Under the pieces are notes generated by a model, which worked only from the letters and a program-made list of their open reading frames with translations, was not told the origin of the DNA and did no database searches. Position numbers and translations under genes: made by a program. From Kiritimatiellia bacterium (GTDB lineage: Bacteria; Verrucomicrobiota; Kiritimatiellia; RFP12; UBA1067), in contig JAKSOZ010000014.1 of the NCBI GenBank assembly GCA_024405265.1, positions 1 through 39,933 on the forward strand: a stretch of 39,933 nucleotides of DNA, written 5' to 3'. Shown here piece after piece: positions 16,779 to 25,438 of this stretch; positions within the stretch are counted from its first letter, which is position 1, and each line of letters begins with the position of its first letter.

Positions 16779-16796
16779 TCATTTACTCCTTGAGTG

Positions 16797-17348
16797 TTAG
16801 AAAGGCATGAAAACGACACCGTAAATCGAAGCGGGCTTACCGCCGACAGCCTTGAGGCCATGCTTGACGACGCTGTTGTAGTAAGCCGAGTCGCCGGGCT
16901 TCAAAATCGACTTCTCGTTACCATACGTAAGTTCGATTTCACCCGCGGTGCAGATGATAAGCTCTTCGCCTTCGTGGCTCGAAACATGATCAACTCCATC
17001 CGCGTCGAACTCGATGCGGAAAGGATCCATATGACGATCGGGCTTACCTAAAGCGAGCGAGTGAGAGGTATAGCCGAACTCGTTCTTGCCATCATCCGTC
17101 TTGATGTCTTCGGCGCGAGTGATGATCGGGTCGGGCTTGTACTGATCGTCCATGAAAGTGCCGAGACGCTGACCTAAGGCACGGGAAATCTTCGTTAAAA
17201 CGCCAAGCGCAGGAAGGACTTCGCCCTTCTCGATCGAATTGATGATCTTCTCATCGACTCCGCACTTCTGCGAAAGATCATAAATGCTCATATCGAGCTT
17301 TTCACGATAGGCACGAATGCGCTTACCAACGTTAGCTTCTTTATCCAT
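16797..17348 (-). CDS. XRE-family regulator with cupin domain
   Basis: 183 aa. An HTH of the XRE type (about 10-65; IRAYREKLDMSIYDLSQKCG, SIEKGEVLPAL) is joined to a cupin_2 domain (about 110-180; SSHEGEELIICTAGEIELTY, LKPGDSAYYNSVVKHGLKA). Such proteins sense a small ligand in the cupin barrel and control neighbouring genes. It is first in the run leading into accD and accA, so control of fatty acid precursor genes is a reasonable guess. Between its -10 box and the ATG lie possible operator repeats. The start at 17348 has AAGGGAG about 12 bases upstream. Confidence 0.85.
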   Translation of the reverse strand: MDKEANVGKRIRAYREKLDMSIYDLSQKCGVDEKIINSIEKGEVLPALGVLTKISRALGQRLGTFMDDQYKPDPIITRAEDIKTDDGKNEFGYTSHSLALGKPDRHMDPFRIEFDADGVDHVSSHEGEELIICTAGEIELTYGNEKSILKPGDSAYYNSVVKHGLKAVGGKPASIYGVVFMPF

Positions 17349-17374
17349 GTATGGTATTCTCCCTTATGGGTGAT
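17349..17374 (-). promoter_or_regulatory. Possible operator in the XRE-cupin leader
   Basis: Between the -10 box and the start codon lies an imperfect palindrome, TATCACCC-ATAA-GGGAGAATA on the minus strand, itself flanked by GGTAT and ATACC. It would suit self-regulation by the HTH protein. No binding data; the arms are short. Confidence 0.3.
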
Positions 17375-17403
17375 ATTATACCAAATTGCTCCAAAGGTGG
17401 CAA
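17375..17403 (-). promoter_or_regulatory. Promoter of the XRE-accDA-panB-pfk-his run
   Basis: TTGCCA (17403-17398), 17-base spacer with TTTGG next to the -10, TATAAT (17380-17375). It sits in the last codons of the upstream Nudix gene and overlaps that gene's TAA. Predicted transcription start near 17368. Confidence 0.8.
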
Positions 17404-17939
17404 TACGTCTGGCACCTCGAAGCGAACGGACGCGTCTTGACGAGCTTCTTAAGTTCCTCTTTCGAAAACCATTGCGCTTTGATTTCCTCGTTAGCCGTAT
17501 GCGAAGGCGCGAAGGTTCCGTCCGCTACGCCTAGGACGCAGGCGTTTTTCTCGTTCGTGAGTCCTACCGCGCTGTAACATTCCGGCAAAACGTCCTTAAT
17601 CTCGATTAAATCGAGCCCGGTCTCTTCTTTGAGTTCGCGCTTGGCGGCTTCTTGAATCGACTCTCCGGGATCGATGATCCCCGAAGGAAAATTATAGACC
17701 CACTCTCCTACCGCGAGCCGAAACTCACGATTAAGCAAAAGCTTGTTACCCTCGCGATTTTCGAGGATCATCACTACCGCGTCGGCATTGGTAAGCGAAA
17801 GGTCGTCAAGAAACATCATGTCTTTCTTTCGCGAGACCATTTCGTACTTTTTGACCTTGCCGGCATTAGTCTTGTACTCGATATCATAACGAGTCAAGAA
17901 TCTTCCTTCGTGCACTTTCTTAAGTGAGAGAAATTTCAT
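17376..17939 (-). CDS. Nudix hydrolase, ADP-ribose pyrophosphatase-like
   Basis: 187 aa from the ATG at 17939. The complete Nudix box runs from the Gly of GIIDPGESIQEAA through KRELKEETGL (about 91-113), fitting GX5EX7REUXEEXGU with its metal-binding glutamates. The surrounding fold (NREFRLAVGEWVYNFPSG before the box) resembles the ADP-ribose / NDP-sugar pyrophosphatase group. An in-frame start at 18017 would place the promoter inside the coding region, so it is rejected. The -10 box ends seven bases before the ATG, implying a leaderless mRNA. Confidence 0.88.
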   Translation of the reverse strand: MKFLSLKKVHEGRFLTRYDIEYKTNAGKVKKYEMVSRKKDMMFLDDLSLTNADAVVMILENREGNKLLLNREFRLAVGEWVYNFPSGIIDPGESIQEAAKRELKEETGLDLIEIKDVLPECYSAVGLTNEKNACVLGVADGTFAPSHTANEEIKAQWFSKEELKKLVKTRPFASRCQTYCHLWSNLV

Positions 17940-17946
17940 GTGAGAT

Positions 17947-17976
17947 ATTATACCACATCTTTCGAAATTTCCACAA
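17947..17976 (-). promoter_or_regulatory. Leaderless promoter of the Nudix gene
   Basis: TTGTGG (17976-17971), 18-base spacer, TATAAT (17952-17947) preceded by TGG (extended -10). Seven bases separate the -10 box from the ATG at 17939-17937, so transcription should begin at or next to the start codon. Confidence 0.7.
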
Positions 17977-18003
17977 GAGGAACAATCGGTGAGGGAAATA
18001 TGA

Positions 18004-18009
18004 TATAAT
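18004..18009 (+). promoter_or_regulatory. -10 box of the rlmN gene
   Basis: TATAAT with ten bases to the ATG at 18020. No good -35 hexamer is seen at the usual distance. The transcript would start about four bases before the ATG, again too short for a ribosome binding site. Confidence 0.65.
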
Positions 18010-18019
18010 ATGCGCATAT

Positions 18020-19048
18020 ATGAAATACGCCTGGAGCATTTTACCTGAAGAATGGAAGCCGATTCTCGTGGAACGAGGACTTCGCGCTTTTCGCGCCGAC
18101 CAGATATTGCAGTCGCTTTATCGCGACTACATTTCCTCTTGGGATGAAGCTACTACGCTTCCGAAGGATTTTCGCGAAGATTTGAAGCGAGAATTCCCGA
18201 TTACCGAGGCTAAGCTTCTTGAAACGAGCGAATCGGAAGACGGGACGAAGAAACTGCTTATCGGGTTTGCGGATGGCAATTCGGTTGAAACCGTGCTTAT
18301 TCCCGCTACCGGCCGCTTCACCCAGTGTATTTCGACTCAGGTCGGCTGCGCGATGGGTTGCGCGTTTTGCGCTTCCGGTTCCCGCGGCGTCGTCAGATCG
18401 CTTACTGCGGACGAAATCGTCGCGGAATATTTGATCGGACGGAAATTCGGCGAAATCACCAATATCGTCGTCATGGGCATGGGCGAACCTTTCGCCAACT
18501 ATGAAGAGACGATGCGAGCGTTGAAGCTCATCAATGCCGGCAAGGGTCCGAACTTAGGCGCCAGGCATATCACGATCTCTACCTGCGGAGTCGTCCCCGG
18601 CTTCAAGAAGCTCGCCGCCGAGGGCATTCAGTTCGAGCTCTCCGTCTCGCTTCACGCTCCCAACGACGCGCTTCGATCGGAACTCATGCCCGTCAATCGC
18701 AAGTGGGGCATCGACGAACTTCTCGAGACTTGCGCCGAATACACGACGAAAACGAAGCGCATCATCACTTTCGAATACACGATCATCAAAGACGTGAACG
18801 ACTCGCGTGCTTGCGCCGAAGAATTGGCGCGCCGGGTTAAGCGCGTTCCCATGGCGAAAGTGAATTTGATTCCGCTTTCTCCCGTCGATCATCGTCCCGA
18901 CTTCAAGACTCCCGACGAGAAGACGCTTTTGATGTTCCTCGACGTTCTGATGAAGAACAAGATCCAGACCATGCTTCGTCGCAGTCGCGGCAAAGACGCG
19001 AACGCGGCCTGCGGTCAGCTTCGCTTAAGGCATATCGATAAGGTTTGA
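18020..19048 (+). CDS. rlmN: Dual-specificity 23S rRNA/tRNA adenine C2-methyltransferase RlmN
   Basis: 342 aa radical SAM enzyme that methylates A2503 of 23S rRNA and A37 of some tRNAs. The CX3CX2C cluster motif (CAMGCAFC, about 110-117) lies in TQVGCAMGCAFCASG. Other conserved parts: NIVVMGMGEPFANYE, HITISTCGVVPGFKKLA, SVSLHAPND and the C-terminal methyl-accepting cysteine near the end (NAACGQLR, about 333). The N-terminal helical domain is complete. It begins from a probably leaderless promoter and is followed after three bases by the helicase gene. Confidence 0.95.
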   Translation: MKYAWSILPEEWKPILVERGLRAFRADQILQSLYRDYISSWDEATTLPKDFREDLKREFPITEAKLLETSESEDGTKKLLIGFADGNSVETVLIPATGRFTQCISTQVGCAMGCAFCASGSRGVVRSLTADEIVAEYLIGRKFGEITNIVVMGMGEPFANYEETMRALKLINAGKGPNLGARHITISTCGVVPGFKKLAAEGIQFELSVSLHAPNDALRSELMPVNRKWGIDELLETCAEYTTKTKRIITFEYTIIKDVNDSRACAEELARRVKRVPMAKVNLIPLSPVDHRPDFKTPDEKTLLMFLDVLMKNKIQTMLRRSRGKDANAACGQLRLRHIDKV

Positions 19049-19051
19049 TAA

Positions 19052-21592
19052 ATGATTCCCAAGAGCGGAATAACGCAAAAGGAAATTATCGGTTGGGGTG
19101 GGCCCGAGATTTTCAATCAGGCGCTTTCGATCGTTAACTCCGGCAGCGTTCGAAAAGTCGAATACGATGACGACTCGACCACCGTCAAGGGGCTGATCGA
19201 ACAATACGACGGCTGGGAAATGCCCACGAGCTTTCGTCTCATGGCGGGCGGTCGAATCAAATCCGAGTGTCCCTGCCGTCAGAATCAACAGTTCGGCCAG
19301 GTCTGCCCCCACGTCGTCGCGCTCGGCATCGCGCTCATGGTCGAGGAGATGGAAGAGGAGGAGGTTCCACCACCTCCGAAGGTCAAGAAAAAAGGTGAAG
19401 ATAACTCCGATGTTCACCTTAACTCTTCACCTTCACCTACCTACCTCGAAGTCCCGATGAGGCCGAAGATATTCGGCTACCTCTCCGGTTCGCGTGCGTC
19501 GCTTTCGATCGAAGTCGACGCCTACTATAAGGACATCGATTTCCCCGCTTGCTCTTACCAGCCGAAGAACGTCGTTTACCTCCCCGATTCTCACGATTCA
19601 CTTGTTCGTCATGTCCGCTCGCTCGACGCCGAAAAAGCCGAGATCAAAGCGCTTAAGAAATGGGGCTTCGAAGAGGGTTATCGCGAGGGCGATTTGAAGC
19701 TTTACATTACCGACCCTCAGAAAGTCCTGAACTTCCTCGGCTCGGGTCTTCCCGAGATGCGCAGACGAGGTTGGCGAATCGATTTGAGCGAGAAGCTGAT
19801 GACGCTTACCGACTCGATGCCGTCGGTCGTTCCGGTCGTGACGATCAAAGACGTCCCCGGCGGTGACTTCGACGTTCAGTATTCTTTCGACGCGATGGGC
19901 AAGGACGTCTCGCCGATCGAGATCCAAGCGGCGCTTAATCGCGGCGACGGTTATATTCTCCACGGCCAAGAGGTGATTTTACTCGACAATGCCGCGATCG
20001 AAACGATGCATGACGTCTTTCGCGATTGCTCGACTCGACAGGGCGGCGCGCCGTCCGGTTGGTTCCGCGTTAAGGGCATCTACGCTCCTTACGTCAAATC
20101 CTCGCTCAATCAACTCGACTCGATCGACCTCGATACTCGCCAGGCCAAATACTGGCATGAAATGGCCGAGCGCCGAAATTCGCGTAGTGAAACGGCGCGC
20201 TACGAGCCGGTTTCGCTCGGGAAACTCGAATCGGTTTTGCGCCCCTACCAGAAACAAGGCGTTTACTGGATGCGCTTTTTGGAAGAGTCGGCGATCAGTG
20301 GACTTTTGGCGGACGAAATGGGTCTCGGAAAGACGCTTCAAACGCTTACTTGGCTCTCGCTGCCGCGCTGCGACGAAAGAGCGAGAGGTCTCCCCTCCTT
20401 GATCGTCTGCCCGACTTCGCTCGTTCGCAACTGGGAAGCGGAAGCGAAAAAATTCACGCCTTGGCTCAAGACGCTCGTCATATCCGGCCCCGACCGAGCC
20501 GACGATTTCAAGAAGATCGATTCCGCCGATATCGTGATCACTTCTTACGCGCTTTTACAGCGCGACTTCGATGCCGCTTACTTGGATAAGACCTTCGGAG
20601 TCTGCGTTATCGACGAAGCTCAGCATATCAAAAACCGCAATACCAAGAACTCGATCGCGGTCAAGTCGATCAATTCCTATCAGCGCCTCGCTTTGACGGG
20701 AACTCCCGTCGAGAACTCCGTCTCCGACGTCTGGAGTATCTTCAACTTCTTGATGCCTGAGTACCTGGGCGACTACGAGACTTTCAAGTACAACTTCGAA
20801 GATCCGATTCTCGACGGCGATGCCGATACGGTTTTGCCGCGCCTTAAGCGCAAACTCCACCCCTTCATCATGCGCCGCGTCAAGAAACTCGTCGCGAAAG
20901 ATCTTCCCGATAAGATCATCAAGGTTTCTTATTGCCCGATGAACGAGGACGCTCAGAAGGAATATCTCGCGGCTTTGCGTAAGACTCGTCTTGAAGCCGG
21001 CGATATCGTGAAGAAGAAAGGTTTCAACGCGTCGAAGTTCGAGATTCTCGCGATGCTCATGAAACTTCGTCAGATCGCCTCGAAGGCGAAAGTCGAAGCG
21101 TTTATGGAGCAGCTCGTTTCAGCGATCGAGGGCGGCCACAAGATACTCGTATTCTCTCAGTTCGTCAAAATGCTCGCGATTTTGAAGGAAGAGCTTACCG
21201 AAGCGGGAATTCGCTTCTGCTACCTCGACGGTTCGACGAAAGATCGCCTCGGAGAGTGCAATCGCTTCAACAGTTCGCGTGACATCCCCGTCTTCTTGAT
21301 TTCGCTGATGGCGGGCGGAACGGGTCTTAACTTGACGGGCGCCGACATGGTGATGCACTACGACCCTTGGTGGAACCCGGCGGTGGAGGATCAGGCTACC
21401 GATCGCGCTCACCGAATCGGACAAAAGAAGAACGTCTACGTGATGAAGCTGATCGCCTCGGGATCGATTGAAGAAAAAGTGCTCGCGCTTCAACGGCGCA
21501 AGCAGGCGGTAATCAACGCGACAATCGACACGACCGACGCGGCGGTTATGGAAAAGCTTACCGCGGCGGATTTGAACGAGCTTTTGTCCTGA
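19052..21592 (+). CDS. SNF2-family helicase with SWIM zinc finger
   Basis: 846 aa ATP-dependent DNA translocase. An N-terminal SWIM-type finger (CPCRQNQQFGQVCPH, about 72-86) is followed by a divergent region and the SNF2 core: DEMGLGKT (about 419), DEAQ (about 521), LTGTPVEN (about 549), FIMRRVKK, and the helicase C-terminal part with GGTGLNLTGADMV and QATDRAHRIGQ (about 780-790). Role probably in remodelling nucleoprotein or in repair; substrate unknown. Residues about 110-130 carry a low-complexity insert of the KVK class. The last 35 bases overlap the opposing coiled-coil gene. Confidence 0.92.
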   Translation: MIPKSGITQKEIIGWGGPEIFNQALSIVNSGSVRKVEYDDDSTTVKGLIEQYDGWEMPTSFRLMAGGRIKSECPCRQNQQFGQVCPHVVALGIALMVEEMEEEEVPPPPKVKKKGEDNSDVHLNSSPSPTYLEVPMRPKIFGYLSGSRASLSIEVDAYYKDIDFPACSYQPKNVVYLPDSHDSLVRHVRSLDAEKAEIKALKKWGFEEGYREGDLKLYITDPQKVLNFLGSGLPEMRRRGWRIDLSEKLMTLTDSMPSVVPVVTIKDVPGGDFDVQYSFDAMGKDVSPIEIQAALNRGDGYILHGQEVILLDNAAIETMHDVFRDCSTRQGGAPSGWFRVKGIYAPYVKSSLNQLDSIDLDTRQAKYWHEMAERRNSRSETARYEPVSLGKLESVLRPYQKQGVYWMRFLEESAISGLLADEMGLGKTLQTLTWLSLPRCDERARGLPSLIVCPTSLVRNWEAEAKKFTPWLKTLVISGPDRADDFKKIDSADIVITSYALLQRDFDAAYLDKTFGVCVIDEAQHIKNRNTKNSIAVKSINSYQRLALTGTPVENSVSDVWSIFNFLMPEYLGDYETFKYNFEDPILDGDADTVLPRLKRKLHPFIMRRVKKLVAKDLPDKIIKVSYCPMNEDAQKEYLAALRKTRLEAGDIVKKKGFNASKFEILAMLMKLRQIASKAKVEAFMEQLVSAIEGGHKILVFSQFVKMLAILKEELTEAGIRFCYLDGSTKDRLGECNRFNSSRDIPVFLISLMAGGTGLNLTGADMVMHYDPWWNPAVEDQATDRAHRIGQKKNVYVMKLIASGSIEEKVLALQRRKQAVINATIDTTDAAVMEKLTAADLNELLS
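19379..19440 (+). repeat. Low-complexity insert in the SNF2 gene, both orientations
   Basis: Starts AAGGTCAAGAAAAAAGGTG (KVKKKGED) and ends with the reverse-orientation form, TTCACCTTCACC (SPSP). GGTGAAG near the left and CTTCACC near the right are inverted copies, so the RNA could form a hairpin. It falls between the SWIM finger and the following domain. Confidence 0.55.
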
Positions 21593-22103
21593 GCTTTTCG
21601 ACGCGTTTATTAAGCTCTTTATCGTTCGTCCTTACCGTTACGCGCTCTCCCAACCCTAAATAAACAGCCATCCTGACGAAGTCGGCGATAAAGCGATCGG
21701 CTCTTTGCTCACCCTCTCCGCCCGTGTAGGAGATCCTGACGTTCTCTTCTTCAACTACGTTCTCATCCTTCCCATCGAAAACTATCCAAACCTTCTTTCC
21801 TACCCCTACACCTTCCCCTTGACCTTCACCTTTCCCCCTGACCTTGACCTTAGCTTGAGCGATCAGCTCAAGCTTATCCTTCGCTTCTTTCTTCGCCCCC
21901 AAAATCAAATTCCATCCGTCCCAGACTTCCATCTCGCCCTTCTCGAGGTCCTTCGCGGCGATAAGCGCGAGATCGAAATGAGCTTTAAGCGAGTCCATTT
22001 CCGCTTTAAGCGCGGCGTTTTCCGCTTTTAGTTTCTCGTTCTCCAAGCGAAGTTCGCGAGCTTTCGCTATCTTCGCGCCGATCATCAGATCCTGAGTATT
22101 CAT
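21558..22103 (-). CDS. Coiled-coil protein of unknown function
   Basis: 181 aa from the ATG at 22103, which overlaps the prmC stop (ATGA); an upstream in-frame start at 22184 would lie inside prmC. Residues about 12-40 form a strong coiled coil (LRLENEKLKAENAALKAEMD). A Gly/Lys-rich stretch (KVKVRGKGEGQGEGVGVGKK, about 87-106) is the longest of the window's four low-complexity inserts. The C-terminal half has a small mixed fold (KVWIVFDGKDENVVEEENVR, ending ELNKRVEKLRTKARSNPPR). I do not recognise a family. Its end overlaps the SNF2 gene by 35 bases. Confidence 0.7.
   Translation of the reverse strand: MNTQDLMIGAKIAKARELRLENEKLKAENAALKAEMDSLKAHFDLALIAAKDLEKGEMEVWDGWNLILGAKKEAKDKLELIAQAKVKVRGKGEGQGEGVGVGKKVWIVFDGKDENVVEEENVRISYTGGEGEQRADRFIADFVRMAVYLGLGERVTVRTNDKELNKRVEKLRTKARSNPPR
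21791..21851 (-). repeat. Long AAGGTC/AAGGTG/AAGGGG insert in the coiled-coil gene
   Basis: About 60 bases built almost entirely of six-base units of the form AAGGNN on the minus strand, beginning AAGGTCAAGGTCAGG. It encodes KVKVRG followed by GE/GQ repeats and stays in frame. A separate 9-bp inverted repeat (AGCTTGAGC / GCTCAAGCT) adjoins it at 21853-21876. Confidence 0.65.
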
Positions 22104-22972
22104 GGTAAAATCGCGCTCACGTAGCGGTCGTGACCGGCGTAGTCCTTTTCGACTTTTATTTCTTCGAAGCCGTACTGAAAGCAAAGATTCTTGACTTTCT
22201 CGCCCTGATTCTCACCGATCTCGAAGAAAACGGCGCCGCCCGGCTTGAGAAGGTTCATCGCATCGGCGAGATAGCGATCGTAAAACTTTAGCCCGTCTTC
22301 TCCGCCGTCAAGCGCGAGACGCGGTTCGAAATCCTTCACTCTCGGATCCAAGATTTCGCAGACGTTCGATTCGATGTAAGGCGGATTCGAGACGATCAAA
22401 TCAAACATTTCGGGTTCATCGAATTCATCGAGTCCGTCCCCGATCACGAACTTGACCTTATTATCGAGCCCCGTGAGTCGCGCGTTTTCACGCGCCAAAG
22501 CTACGGCGTCTTCGCTAATGTCGGTTCCGAGGAAGATGCCCTGACCCTTGAATTCCTTCGCTATCGAAAGTATTATCGCCCCTGTACCCGTGCCGACATC
22601 GATGATGCTAGGCTTCCAATCTTGACCTTGACCTTCGACCTTGACCTTCAAAAACGCGAGAACTCGCGTTACCAGTTCTTCCGTCTCCGGGCGAGGAATG
22701 AGCGCGCGTTTATCGCACTTCAAGGTAAGCGTCCTGAAATCCCACTCTCCGATAACGTATTGAAGCGGTTCGCCTTTTACGAGTCGTGCGATACCGCGCT
22801 TCATCGCCTCCAAATGCTTTTCGGATACTTCTTTATCGAGGTAAGACGCTAAAAACCCTCGCCCTAAAGAAAGAAGGCGCGCCGCGAGAGATTCCGCGGC
22901 CACGCCTGCGTCGGGTACACCCTTTTGATCAAGGTAAGCGATGGTTTTCGAAATCACTTCTTTCCAGATCAT
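22100..22972 (-). CDS. prmC: Release factor glutamine N5-methyltransferase
   Basis: 290 aa. Methylates the GGQ glutamine of peptide release factors. An N-terminal helical domain (1-100) is followed by the SAM-binding fold: IIDVGTGTGAIILSIA (about 123-138) and the catalytic NPPY motif in IVSNPPYIESN (about 190). The sequence before the SAM motif contains an extra KVKVEGQGQDW (about 109-119), absent from ordinary PrmC proteins and belonging to the low-complexity insert class. The gene follows the DUF3127 gene after exactly 42 bases of degenerate heptamers. Confidence 0.93.
   Translation of the reverse strand: MIWKEVISKTIAYLDQKGVPDAGVAAESLAARLLSLGRGFLASYLDKEVSEKHLEAMKRGIARLVKGEPLQYVIGEWDFRTLTLKCDKRALIPRPETEELVTRVLAFLKVKVEGQGQDWKPSIIDVGTGTGAIILSIAKEFKGQGIFLGTDISEDAVALARENARLTGLDNKVKFVIGDGLDEFDEPEMFDLIVSNPPYIESNVCEILDPRVKDFEPRLALDGGEDGLKFYDRYLADAMNLLKPGGAVFFEIGENQGEKVKNLCFQYGFEEIKVEKDYAGHDRYVSAILP
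22621..22648 (-). repeat. AAGGTC insert in prmC
   Basis: Minus strand AAGGTCAAGGTCGAAGG followed by TCAAGGTCAAG, coding KVKVEGQGQ. It lies just before the SAM-binding motif, at a loop where homologues are shorter. Same phase as the other three inserts. Confidence 0.65.
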
Positions 22973-23014
22973 CCTACTCCCTATCGCTTAACGCTTATCA
23001 CTTATACTTTATCG
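22973..23014 (-). repeat. Six degenerate 7-mers filling the DUF3127-prmC gap
   Basis: After the DUF3127 stop the minus strand reads CGATAAA, GTATAAG, TGATAAG, CGTTAAG, CGATAGG, GAGTAGG and then the prmC ATG. Six units of seven bases fill the gap exactly. Each carries TAA or TAG, so stops recur in all three frames. The last two units supply a GGGAG ribosome binding site. Confidence 0.55.
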
Positions 23015-23386
23015 TTAGAAAGGCATATCCTCGAGATCTTCCGGCATCACGTCAGCTTCGACGGGCGTCGGCATCGGCTCGGTGGAAGTACCGTCGGCGT
23101 TAAGCACCTCGATCTTGAGCGCCGTCAAGTCGACGAAGTACTGAGTGCCGCGAGGGCCATCCCAGCGACGACCATCGACCGCGAAGCGAATCTTGGCGTT
23201 ATCGCCCTTCTTGACGCCGTCGAGCAAGGAGCAGTTGTCCTTCTTGAAGGTGAACTTGACGGGGTTCGGGTACTTCGCGTTCGGGTCTCCGATAATGACT
23301 TCACGCTTGGTGAAGCCATTGGAGCCGAACGACTGGGTCTGGCCGATTTCCTCGACCTGACCCGTGTATTCGAAAATCTGTGCCAT
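23015..23386 (-). CDS. DUF3127 protein with SSB-like acidic tip
   Basis: 123 aa. The body (MAQIFEYTGQVEEIGQTQSF, TKREVIIGD, NPVKFTFKKDNCSLLDGVKK, GDNAKIRFAVDGRRW) matches the DUF3127 family, small proteins predicted to have an OB-like fold and seen in Bacteroidetes and their phages. A Pro-rich linker (about 98-112) leads to a C-terminal tip PEDLEDMPF, closely resembling the SSB tip NDDIPF encoded at 952-1356. This suggests a single-strand DNA or RNA binder that recruits SSB partners; that function is inferred. It lies 23 bases after groEL. Confidence 0.75.
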   Translation of the reverse strand: MAQIFEYTGQVEEIGQTQSFGSNGFTKREVIIGDPNAKYPNPVKFTFKKDNCSLLDGVKKGDNAKIRFAVDGRRWDGPRGTQYFVDLTALKIEVLNADGTSTEPMPTPVEADVMPEDLEDMPF

Positions 23387-23409
23387 TGGTTATTGACCTT
23401 TGGTAAAGA

Positions 23410-25065
<1,656 letters not shown>

Positions 25066-25103
25066 TTAGGGTGCGGGGAAGACTGGTCTTCCCCGTTCGT
25101 TGT

Positions 25104-25391
25104 TTACTTCTCGATAATGGCGAGAATGTCTTCTTCGCGCATAAGCTGAAGCTTCTTGCCGTCGACCTTGACTTCCGTGCCGCCGTACTTGGGGAGGAGA
25201 ACCGTGTCACCGACCTTGACGTCGAACGCGATTTCCTTACCGTTATCGTCGGTCTTCTTACCGACGGCGATAACCGTACCCTGCATGGGCTTTTCCTTCG
25301 CGGCATCAGGGATGATGATACCGCCGATGGACTGTTCCTTTTCTTCCTGCGGCTCGACGAGCACGCGATCGCCTAAGGGCTTGATAGTCAT
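25104..25391 (-). CDS. groES: Co-chaperonin GroES (Hsp10)
   Basis: 95 aa, typical length. The family start ([18 protein letters not shown]), the mobile loop ([19 protein letters not shown], about 17-35) that docks on GroEL and the roof-forming beta hairpin ([13 protein letters not shown]) are all present. The ATG at 25391 follows AAAGGAAC. It is 47 bases after dnaK. No CIRCE inverted repeat is seen ahead of it, so heat control probably comes from the dnaK promoter or from another system. Confidence 0.97.
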   Translation of the reverse strand: MTIKPLGDRVLVEPQEEKEQSIGGIIIPDAAKEKPMQGTVIAVGKKTDDNGKEIAFDVKVGDTVLLPKYGGTEVKVDGKKLQLMREEDILAIIEK

Positions 25392-25438
25392 TTATGTAGT
25401 TCCTTTATTGTTTAAATCAGTTCGAGTTTCAACTATTT

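Noticed and set aside
17940-18017. Longer start for the Nudix gene
   Set aside because: The upstream start would put the promoter within the coding region and adds a Cys-rich segment that is not part of the fold.
21853-21876. Nine-base inverted repeat AGCTTGAGC / GCTCAAGCT as a terminator
   Set aside because: It is inside the coiled-coil gene and has no T run on either strand.
22103-22184. Longer start for the coiled-coil gene
   Set aside because: The extra N-terminal residues are Arg-rich, lie inside prmC and have no family support. The ATGA overlap start at 22103 is more natural.
25392-25438. CIRCE (HrcA) operator before groES or dnaK
   Set aside because: I looked for TTAGCACTC-N9-GAGTGCTAA in both upstream regions and found no match on either strand.
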